DNA of 5,116 bases from JAABYT01 sp041581935. GTDB lineage: Bacteria; Pseudomonadota; Gammaproteobacteria; HK1. Positions 1 to 4,616 of the stretch are shown here, piece after piece; the first letter of the stretch is position 1, and every line of letters begins with the position of its first letter. Under the pieces are notes generated by a model. That model was not told where the DNA came from. It saw nothing but the letters and a program-made list of their open reading frames with translations, and ran no database searches. The stretch is taken from the NCBI GenBank assembly GCA_041581935.1, contig JBFICP010000245.1, positions 1 to 5,116 on the forward strand, read 5' to 3'. Both the position numbers and the translations under genes were made by a program.

Positions 1-338
1 AATCGGAGAACCATGGCAAGCAGGGGACGGTCCGCGAGCCGAAGGTTGATCAGGAGAAGCTCGACCGCGATCGTTCGTCCGCGTTGATCGCGAACTAAGG
101 CGGCGACCGGAACCTCCAAGGGGCCATCATCGTCCGATGGGCCCAGCAGCCGTTTGAGCTCCGCGGGACCCGGGTGTACCACTATGTCTGTGAGCGACAT
201 GGCCCCGAGCTCGACTTCGGTGTAGCCGAGCGCCGTTAGCGCGTTCCGACTCGAGTGCAAGAGCGAGAGGTTTTCCCGCTCGACGAGTATCAGGGCCTGT
301 TCGGTGGCCGTAGCGATAAGGGACGCTCGTTCCTGCAT
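1..338 (-). CDS. PAS-domain protein, probably sensor histidine kinase (N-terminal part, cut by window edge)
   Basis: An open frame on the minus strand runs without a stop from an ATG at 338 to the left edge, giving about 112 residues. The translation fits a PAS sensory fold: an N-terminal helix (MQERASLIATATEQALILVE), then an 'SRNALTALGYTEVELG' stretch matching the usual 'N.AA..L.GY..EEL.G' core, then 'PLEVPVAALVRDQRGRTIAVEL', which resembles the central PAS strands. PAS domains sense ligands, redox state or light and sit in kinases, diguanylate cyclases and regulators. The output domain lies outside the window, so kinase is inferred from the divergent response regulator at 513. Start choice is uncertain: the ATG at 338 has no clear Shine-Dalgarno, a TTG at 392 is in frame, and the frame stays open further upstream. 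The ATG is preferred because the PAS homology begins right there. The identification as PAS is fairly sure; the exact product type is not. Confidence 0.72.
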   Translation of the reverse strand, partial: MQERASLIATATEQALILVERENLSLLHSSRNALTALGYTEVELGAMSLTDIVVHPGPAELKRLLGPSDDDGPLEVPVAALVRDQRGRTIAVELLLINLRLADRPLLAMVLR

Positions 339-444
339 GTGGTGGTTCGCTGTTTGTCGACTGACGGGTTTATGAACAAGATTACCACTCAATCGCCGGA
401 CCCGTACTCGCGGGCGGATCCGGGCGCCGAATTGCGAGTCTAAA

Positions 445-473
445 TGGCTAGCCAGCCACGCTGTGTCTATACT
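445..473 (+). promoter_or_regulatory. candidate promoter of the response regulator gene
   Basis: A TATACT hexamer (468-473, 5 of 6 to the sigma-70 -10 consensus) lies about 40 nt before the regulator's ATG. At a 17-bp spacing the -35 position (445-450, TGGCTA) is a poor match, as expected for an activator-dependent promoter. That position is inside a perfect 10-bp palindrome, TGGCTAGCCA (445-454). Predicted transcription start is about 480. This is inferred from sequence only. Confidence 0.35.
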
Positions 474-497
474 TATTTCGTTCCAATTTCGCGCCAC

Positions 498-504
498 GAG
501 GTGA
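498..504 (+). promoter_or_regulatory. Shine-Dalgarno that fixes the response regulator start
   Basis: GAGGTGA is a seven-base match to the anti-Shine-Dalgarno complement and ends 8 nt before the ATG at 513. This supports 513 as the start over the in-frame ATG at 444 and the in-frame GTG at 501, which overlaps the site itself. Confidence 0.75.
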
Positions 505-512
505 ATCGAGTC

Positions 513-1232
513 ATGCCAACCGGGGCCAAGGTTCTCATTGTCGATGACGACGAGAGATTGTGCCGGGTACTATCCAGGTATCTCACTCGAGAAGGCTACA
601 GCGTTCGAGAGGCGACGAACGGCGACCAGATGCGCGAAAAGTTGAGCGAGGAACCGGTCGACCTCATCTTGCTCGACCTGATTCTCCCCGACGAAGACGG
701 CCTGAGCCTCGCGCGCGATCTGCGCGCGGAGTCCGATGTCGCCATCATCATGCTGACGGGCAAGACCGATACCATCGACAAGATCGTCGGACTGGAGCTC
801 GGCGCCGACGACTACATCACCAAACCGTTCGATGAGCGTGAGTTGCTCGCCCGGATGCGAACGGTCCTTCGCCGCACTGCGAAGGGAGCGGATTCCGAGC
901 ATTCGGGAGCCGATTCCGTCGCGCAGTTTGCCGGATGGAATCTCGATCTCGTAGCCCACGAACTCATTTCGCCAGGTGGCACGCCCGTCCATCTCACGAG
1001 CAGCCAGTTCCAGTTGCTCGCTTCCCTGGTTGCGCGGCCCAACCGTGTCATGAGCCGCGAAGAGATTCTCGGCCTGGTATCGGGGCGCGACTGGTCCCCG
1101 ATGGACCGCAGCATTGACGTGCTCGTCGGAAAGCTCAGAAAGAAGATAGAGCCCGACCCCAAGTCCCCGACATTGATAAAGACCATCCGCGGCGTGGGCT
1201 ACAAGTTCACCGCGCACGTCGACTACAGCTGA
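513..1232 (+). CDS. OmpR/TorR-type two-component response regulator
   Basis: A 239-residue cytoplasmic DNA-binding regulator of the usual OmpR-family length. The receiver domain covers about residues 5-122: acidic pocket D11/D12, phospho-accepting D55 in 'LLDLILPDEDG', switch T82 and conserved K104 in 'DDYITKPF'. A short linker follows, then a winged-helix DNA-binding domain (about 138-235) with the recognition helix near 199-212 and the C-terminal wing 'IRGVGYKF' at 225-232. The receiver resembles TorR from memory ('DLILLD..LPDE.GL', 'TG..D.ID.IVGLE.GADDY.TKP'), but this pattern is common in the family, so no gene name is given. The start at 513 has a strong Shine-Dalgarno; a longer reading from 444 adds 23 residues that do not look like receiver sequence. 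It is divergent to the PAS protein, its likely partner, and 38 nt before tRNA-Ser. Phosphorylation by that partner and the target genes are inferred or unknown. Confidence 0.93.
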   Translation: MPTGAKVLIVDDDERLCRVLSRYLTREGYSVREATNGDQMREKLSEEPVDLILLDLILPDEDGLSLARDLRAESDVAIIMLTGKTDTIDKIVGLELGADDYITKPFDERELLARMRTVLRRTAKGADSEHSGADSVAQFAGWNLDLVAHELISPGGTPVHLTSSQFQLLASLVARPNRVMSREEILGLVSGRDWSPMDRSIDVLVGKLRKKIEPDPKSPTLIKTIRGVGYKFTAHVDYS

Positions 1233-1261
1233 CGCTCAGTACCTCTGCACTGTCGTATAAT
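1233..1261 (+). promoter_or_regulatory. tRNA-Ser promoter with perfect -10 and GC-rich discriminator
   Basis: TATAAT at 1256-1261 matches the -10 consensus exactly. No good -35 is visible at 16-18 bp spacing (1233-1238 is CGCTCA). The bases after the -10 are AAGGGGC, a GC-rich discriminator of the kind associated with stringent (ppGpp) control of stable RNA promoters. The expected start, about 1267-1269, is only 2-4 nt before the mature tRNA 5' end. Assignment to the tRNA rests on position. Confidence 0.6.
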
Positions 1262-1270
1262 AAGGGGCCC

Positions 1271-1363
1271 GGAGAGGTACCGAAGTGGCTATAACGGCAC
1301 CGACTCGAAATCGGTTGGGGGCATAACCGCCCCACGTGGGTTCGAATCCCACCCTCTCCGCCA
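1271..1363 (+). tRNA. tRNA-Ser (anticodon CGA)
   Basis: The full cloverleaf can be drawn. The acceptor stem GGAGAGG (1271-1277) pairs with CCTCTCC (1353-1359), followed by discriminator G1360 and encoded CCA (1361-1363). The anticodon stem ACCGA (1299-1303) pairs with TCGGT (1311-1315) around the loop CTCGAAA, giving anticodon CGA (1306-1308), which reads serine codon UCG. The T arm is GTGGG-TTCGAAT-CCCAC (1336-1352). A long variable arm (about 1316-1335) and discriminator G are class II features that fit tRNA-Ser. The gene looks intact. No integrase or repeat of its 3' end is seen in the window, so there is no sign that it serves as an attachment site here. Confidence 0.97.
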
Positions 1364-1374
1364 TCCACGATTTA

Positions 1375-1397
1375 CCCTGGGCGAACCGGACTCAGGG
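1375..1397 (+). terminator. weak hairpin after tRNA-Ser, possible terminator
   Basis: CCCTGGG (1375-1381) can pair with CTCAGGG (1391-1397), seven pairs including one G-U, around a 9-nt loop. It begins 11 nt after the tRNA CCA. The nearest T run (1411-1415) is too far away for a standard intrinsic terminator. It may only help end or process the tRNA transcript. Confidence 0.25.
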
Positions 1398-1418
1398 CAG
1401 AAAACCCCTATTTTTCTG
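1398..1418. repeat. AT-rich 7-bp inverted repeat between tRNA-Ser and the HU gene
   Basis: CAGAAAA (1398-1404) and TTTTCTG (1412-1418) are perfect inverted arms around a 7-nt spacer. It lies directly after the weak post-tRNA hairpin and just upstream of the candidate HU promoter. It could be an operator, a UP-like AT-rich element, or the end part of a terminator structure. The function is unknown. Confidence 0.4.
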
Positions 1419-1445
1419 GTATTTTTCGATCTCCCTGACTATGAT
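1417..1445 (+). promoter_or_regulatory. candidate promoter of the HU-family gene
   Basis: TATGAT at 1440-1445 matches the -10 consensus at 5 of 6 positions. The -35 position at 17-bp spacing (1417-1422, TGGTAT) is weak, but the area just upstream is AT-rich. The predicted start is near 1452, giving a leader of about 50 nt before the ATG at 1504. Confidence 0.4.
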
Positions 1446-1503
1446 TCGCCTGCGCGCGCGAGTGCGAAACCGTTTTTGAATCAATCTTCTTTGGAGACCC
1501 TAT

Positions 1504-1830
1504 ATGGCTAACGCCGCGATCAAAGTTCCCCTCAACAAGTCCCAGATGCTCGGCACCATCGCTGATGGGTGCGGAATGTCGAAAAAGGAAGTATCCGCCG
1601 TCATGGATGAGCTGGCAGAGGTTATTCACCGCCACTTGAAGAAGCGGGGCGGTGCTGGCACCTGCACGCTGCCGGGTTTGATGAAAATCAAGACCGTCAG
1701 GAAACCCGCCACCAAGGCCAGGAAGGGGATCAATCCTTTCACCGGCGAAGAGACGATTTTCAAAGCGAAGCCGGCCCGAACGGTCGTCAAAGTGACGCCC
1801 TTGAAGGGCTTGAAGGAAATGGTCGAATAG
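1504..1830 (+). CDS. HU-family histone-like DNA-binding protein
   Basis: A 108-residue nucleoid protein of the HU/IHF fold, longer than the classical HU of about 90. Residues 10-47 (LNKSQML...HLKK) form the two helices of the dimer body. 'GAGTCTLPGLMKI' (50-62) corresponds to the family's 'G.F.LPG.GKF' strand turn. The DNA-clasping beta arm is about 63-97, with proline P78 in 'INPFTG' taking the place of the intercalating proline of HU/IHF; the C-terminal helix is 98-108. GGAGA (1493-1497) lies 6 nt before the ATG and supports the start. Members bend and compact DNA without strong sequence specificity. Two cysteines (C23, C54) are unusual for HU. It has its own candidate promoter and a strong terminator, so it is probably monocistronic. 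This is a known HU subfamily, not HupA/HupB proper. Confidence 0.9.
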   Translation: MANAAIKVPLNKSQMLGTIADGCGMSKKEVSAVMDELAEVIHRHLKKRGGAGTCTLPGLMKIKTVRKPATKARKGINPFTGEETIFKAKPARTVVKVTPLKGLKEMVE

Positions 1831-1845
1831 CTCGACACCGCAAGT

Positions 1846-1876
1846 CCCCGCCACCACCGGTGGCGGGGCTTTTTTT
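1846..1876 (+). terminator. rho-independent terminator of the HU-family gene
   Basis: A perfect 10-bp stem, CCCCGCCACC (1846-1855) with GGTGGCGGGG (1859-1868), closes an ACC loop and is followed by C and seven Ts (1870-1876). It begins 16 nt after the HU stop codon. No T run follows the stem on the minus strand, so it should act mainly in the plus direction. Confidence 0.93.
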
Positions 1877-1899
1877 GGTTGTTCGGGCAGAGCGACGGC

Positions 1900-2721
1900 T
1901 CAGATTCGACGCAGCAGCTCGTTGATGCCGACCTTGGCGCGGGTGCTTTCGTCCACCCGCTTGACGATCACGGCGCAGTAAAGGCTGTAGCGTCCGTCCT
2001 CGGACGGCAAATTCCCCGACACCACCACCGAGCCCGCCGGCACGCGCCCGTAACTCACCTCGTCGGTCTCGCGATTGTAGATGCGCGTGCTCTGGCCGAT
2101 ATACACACCCATCGAGACGACCGAACCTTCCTCGACCACGATGCCTTCCACGATCTCGGATCGCGCGCCGATGAAGCAGTTGTCCTCGATGATGGTCGGC
2201 GAGGCTTGAATCGGCTCGAGGACCCCGCCGATCCCGACGCCGCCCGAGAGGTGGACGTTCTTTCCAATCTGCGCGCAGGATCCCACCGTGGCCCAGGTGT
2301 CCACCATGGTTCCGCTGTCGACGTAGGCGCCGATGTTCACATAGCTCGGCATCAGCACCACGCCCGAGCCGATGAAGCTGCCTCGCCGGGCCACGGCCGG
2401 CGGCACGACCCGAAAGTCCCCCGCCCGGAACCGAGCCGCGTCATGGCCGACGAACTTCGACGGCACCTTGTCGAAATAGCGCGTAAAAGCGCCTTCGACG
2501 ACCTCGCTGTCATAAATCCGAAATGACAGCAGCACGGCCTTTTTGAGCCACTCGTGCACCACCCAGGCGCCGTCGAGCTTCTCTGCGACGCGCGCCTCGC
2601 CGCTGTCCAGCATGTCGAGAGCCTGGTCCACGTCGTTGCGCAGTTGTTGGTCGACGTTGCGGGGCGAGAGCTTGGCGCGCTCCTCGAATGCCAGCTCGAT
2701 GCGCCGGGCGAGATCGGTCAT
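1900..2721 (-). CDS. dapD: 2,3,4,5-tetrahydropyridine-2,6-dicarboxylate N-succinyltransferase
   Basis: DapD transfers succinyl from succinyl-CoA to tetrahydrodipicolinate in the succinylase branch of meso-diaminopimelate and lysine synthesis, in the cytoplasm; the enzyme is a trimer. The protein is 273 residues, essentially the size of E. coli DapD. An N-terminal helical domain (about 1-100) precedes a left-handed beta-helix of hexapeptide repeats (about 103-240) containing 'GAYVDSGTMVDTWATVG' and 'GGVGIGGVLEP'. D141 and E189 fall at the numbers reported as catalytic in characterised DapD enzymes. The start at 2721 is preferred because MTDLARRIE fits the family and AGAGGA (2731-2736) lies 9 nt upstream; an in-frame ATG at 2781 would overlap the end of queG and has no family match. 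It follows queG by 32 nt on the same strand and is probably co-transcribed. No terminator of its own is visible downstream. Confidence 0.97.
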   Translation of the reverse strand: MTDLARRIELAFEERAKLSPRNVDQQLRNDVDQALDMLDSGEARVAEKLDGAWVVHEWLKKAVLLSFRIYDSEVVEGAFTRYFDKVPSKFVGHDAARFRAGDFRVVPPAVARRGSFIGSGVVLMPSYVNIGAYVDSGTMVDTWATVGSCAQIGKNVHLSGGVGIGGVLEPIQASPTIIEDNCFIGARSEIVEGIVVEEGSVVSMGVYIGQSTRIYNRETDEVSYGRVPAGSVVVSGNLPSEDGRYSLYCAVIVKRVDESTRAKVGINELLRRI

Positions 2722-2753
2722 CGCTGTTGTTCCTCTGTACTCGAAAATCGGCA

Positions 2754-3815
2754 CTATACACCGTGGCGCCCGAGGGCCCATGCGACGTGTTCCCGAACCA
2801 GCGCCGAGGGGTGATCGCGGCGTGCCGCGAGTGCGTCCACCACGGCGTTCGCGGTGGGCGCGTTACCGAGCGCAACGGCGATGTTGCGCAGCCAGCGCAG
2901 GTACCCGATGCGCCGAATGGCGCTGCCTTCGGTGCGACACAGGAATTCATCCTCGCTCCACTGGAAAAGCGTCACAAGGGTCGCCGAATCGAGCCGATTG
3001 CGCGGCGAGAAATCCGCTTCTCTCGTGCACACGGCGAAACGGTTCCAGGGGCACACGAGCTGGCAATCGTCGCAGCCGAAAATGCGATTCCCGACGAGCG
3101 GGCGAAGCTCCATCGGGATCGGGCCGTGCAGCTCGATGGTCAGATAGGAAATGCACAGCCGTGCGTCAAGCTCGTAAGGTGCGACGATGGCGCCGGTGGG
3201 GCAGGCGTCCAGACAGGCCCGGCAGGTGCCGCAGTGATCGCTGCCGGCGCGGTCCGCCGGCAGGGGCAGATCGGTATAGATCTCGCCGAGAAAAAACCAT
3301 GACCCGGCCTCTCGGTTGAGCAGATTCGTATGCTTGCCGATCCAGCCGAGCCCCGCGGCCTGGGCCAAGGGCTTCTCGAGCACCGGCGCGCTGTCGGTGA
3401 ACACGCGGTAGCTGAACTTCCCGATGGCGTCCTCGATTTTGCCGGCGAGCTTGCGCAGTCGCTGGCGCAAGACCCGGTGGTAGTCGCGGCCTAGCGCATA
3501 GCGCGAGACGTATGCGAGAGCCGGATCGTCGAGCACGTCGTCGGCCGGCATGGTATTGGGAGGCAGGTAGTCCATGCGCACGGAAATGACACGCAGGGTT
3601 CCCGGATGCAGGAGCTCGGCACGGCTGCGCTTGAGCCCGTGGCGCGCCATGTAGTGCATTTCGCCATGGCGGCCGGCGTCGAGCCAGGCCAGCAGGCGTG
3701 CCTCATCGGCGCTGAGGTCGGGATCGGCGATGCCCGCCTGCTGGAAGCCGAGTTCCCCCGCCCAGGTCTTGATCTGGCGGGCGAGCGCTGCGGTATCCTC
3801 GACGCGTGCCGGCAT
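2754..3815 (-). CDS. queG: epoxyqueuosine reductase
   Basis: QueG reduces epoxyqueuosine to queuosine at the wobble base of tRNAs for Tyr, His, Asn and Asp, using cobalamin and two [4Fe-4S] clusters, in the cytoplasm. The 353-residue product shows the N-terminal catalytic domain (about 10-185) with 'VFTDSAPVLEKPLA' (138-151), where D141 fits the conserved catalytic aspartate, and 'GLGWIGKHTNLL' (155-166). A ferredoxin-like domain follows: C195, C198, C201, C205, then C221 and C248, C251, C255, enough for two clusters. The C-terminal part (about 295-352, ending in 'ALVREHVAWALGRHG') is a HEAT-like repeat used for tRNA binding. The start at 3815 fits the family; its Shine-Dalgarno is weak (GAG about 6 nt upstream). 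It is the first gene of the probable queG-dapD unit and divergent to leuD. No queuosine neighbour gene is present. Confidence 0.96.
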   Translation of the reverse strand: MPARVEDTAALARQIKTWAGELGFQQAGIADPDLSADEARLLAWLDAGRHGEMHYMARHGLKRSRAELLHPGTLRVISVRMDYLPPNTMPADDVLDDPALAYVSRYALGRDYHRVLRQRLRKLAGKIEDAIGKFSYRVFTDSAPVLEKPLAQAAGLGWIGKHTNLLNREAGSWFFLGEIYTDLPLPADRAGSDHCGTCRACLDACPTGAIVAPYELDARLCISYLTIELHGPIPMELRPLVGNRIFGCDDCQLVCPWNRFAVCTREADFSPRNRLDSATLVTLFQWSEDEFLCRTEGSAIRRIGYLRWLRNIAVALGNAPTANAVVDALAARRDHPSALVREHVAWALGRHGV

Positions 3816-3867
3816 GGATTTCTCGAGCTCAATCAGGCTGCGGGTGACCTCGAAGTAAGGATTGGCT

Positions 3868-3873
3868 ATTCTA
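3868..3873 (-). promoter_or_regulatory. candidate -10 element for queG-dapD
   Basis: On the minus strand this reads TAGAAT, 5 of 6 to TATAAT, about 52 nt before the queG ATG. No convincing -35 is found at 16-18 bp spacing. It lies in the divergent queG/leuD region. Confidence 0.3.
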
Positions 3874-3894
3874 CTTCGCTTCGCCCTTAGAACT

Positions 3895-3922
3895 CATGGC
3901 CCTGGCGACAGCCCCGGCCATG
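3895..3922 (+). promoter_or_regulatory. imperfect hairpin in the leuD leader / divergent intergenic palindrome
   Basis: CATGGCC (3895-3901) pairs with GGCCATG (3916-3922); inside a 2-by-2 internal loop, GGC (3904-3906) pairs with GCC (3911-3913) around GACA. It ends 16 nt before the leuD ATG. It could be an RNA structure affecting leuD translation or a DNA operator for either divergent unit. No T run follows, so it is not an intrinsic terminator. The role is unknown. Confidence 0.4.
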
Positions 3923-3938
3923 ACTTGGCCGAGACGCA

Positions 3939-4580
3939 ATGCAAGCATTCACCACATTAGACGGCTTGGTGGTTCCACTGGATCGTGCCAACGTGGACAC
4001 CGACGCCATCATTCCCAAACAGTTCCTGACTTCCATCGAGCGCACCGGATTCGGGCCCAACCTGTTCGACGCCTGGCGCTACCTGGACCACGGTGCGCCA
4101 GGAATGGACCACAGCAAACGGCCTCTGAATCCCGATTTCGTGCTCAACCACGAGCGCTACCAGGGAGCCGAGATACTCATTGCGCGGCGCAACTTCGGTT
4201 GCGGATCCAGCCGCGAGCACGCACCGTGGGCGTTGCTCGATCACGGCATTCGGGTCGTCATCGCGCCGAGCTTCGCCGAAATTTTTTACAACAACTGCTT
4301 CAAGAACGGCGTGTTGCCGGTGGTCCTAGAAGAAGAGGTCGTGGATGAGCTGTTCCGCGAGGTGGAGAACAATCCGGGTTACCGCCTGCACGTCGACCTC
4401 GAGGCGCAGACAGTCGCCACCCCCGAGGGGCGCGCTTTCGGCTTCGAAGTGGATGCCTTCAAGAAGTACAGCCTGTTGAACGGACTCGACGAGATCGGAC
4501 TCACGCTGCAGCATTTGCACGAAATCCGTGACTACGAGAAGCGGCGGCGGAAGGAAGCGCCGTGGTTGTTTTCGGACTGA
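3939..4580 (+). CDS. leuD: 3-isopropylmalate dehydratase small subunit
   Basis: LeuD with LeuC forms isopropylmalate isomerase, which converts 2-isopropylmalate to 3-isopropylmalate in leucine synthesis, in the cytoplasm. The 213-residue protein has the usual length for the bacterial single-domain swivel subunit. Clear family marks are 'LDRANVDTDAIIPKQFL' (14-30) near the N-terminus, 'RRNFGCGSSREHAPWAL' (83-99) with the conserved GCGSSREH loop, and 'VIAPSFAEIFYNNCFKNGVLP' just after it. The Fe-S cluster is carried by LeuC, not by this subunit. The start at 3939 gives the typical N-terminus; the ribosome site is weak (GAG at 3931-3933). leuB follows after 36 nt. Unusually, no leuC stands directly upstream: the neighbour there is the divergent queG, so leuC must be elsewhere or missing. 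Confidence 0.97.
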   Translation: MQAFTTLDGLVVPLDRANVDTDAIIPKQFLTSIERTGFGPNLFDAWRYLDHGAPGMDHSKRPLNPDFVLNHERYQGAEILIARRNFGCGSSREHAPWALLDHGIRVVIAPSFAEIFYNNCFKNGVLPVVLEEEVVDELFREVENNPGYRLHVDLEAQTVATPEGRAFGFEVDAFKKYSLLNGLDEIGLTLQHLHEIRDYEKRRRKEAPWLFSD

Positions 4581-4616
4581 CCCTAGGTTCGGATTCCGAG
4601 CCATGATTGACTGGCC

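Noticed and set aside
255..443. A 62-codon plus-strand frame in the left region
   Set aside because: It overlaps the PAS protein on the opposite strand, has no family resemblance, and its composition fits an antisense shadow.
444..512. A longer response regulator starting at the ATG at 444, with 23 extra residues
   Set aside because: The extra residues do not fit the family, the stretch contains the likely promoter and the Shine-Dalgarno, and the ATG at 513 gives the normal 239-residue product.
570..1217. A 215-codon minus-strand frame inside the response regulator
   Set aside because: It is antisense to a clear gene, has no recognisable motif, and long antisense frames are expected in GC-rich coding DNA.
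1271..1363. tRNA-Ser as an integration site for a mobile element
   Set aside because: The gene is intact and neither an integrase nor a second copy of its 3' end is seen; both flanks carry ordinary chromosomal genes.
2543..3319. A 258-codon plus-strand frame rich in Arg and Ser across dapD and queG
   Set aside because: Its arginine-rich composition is typical of a wrong-frame reading; it is antisense to two well-supported genes.
3896..3938. A leucine-rich leader peptide for attenuation upstream of leuD
   Set aside because: I found no short frame with consecutive Leu codons and no terminator with a T run before leuD.
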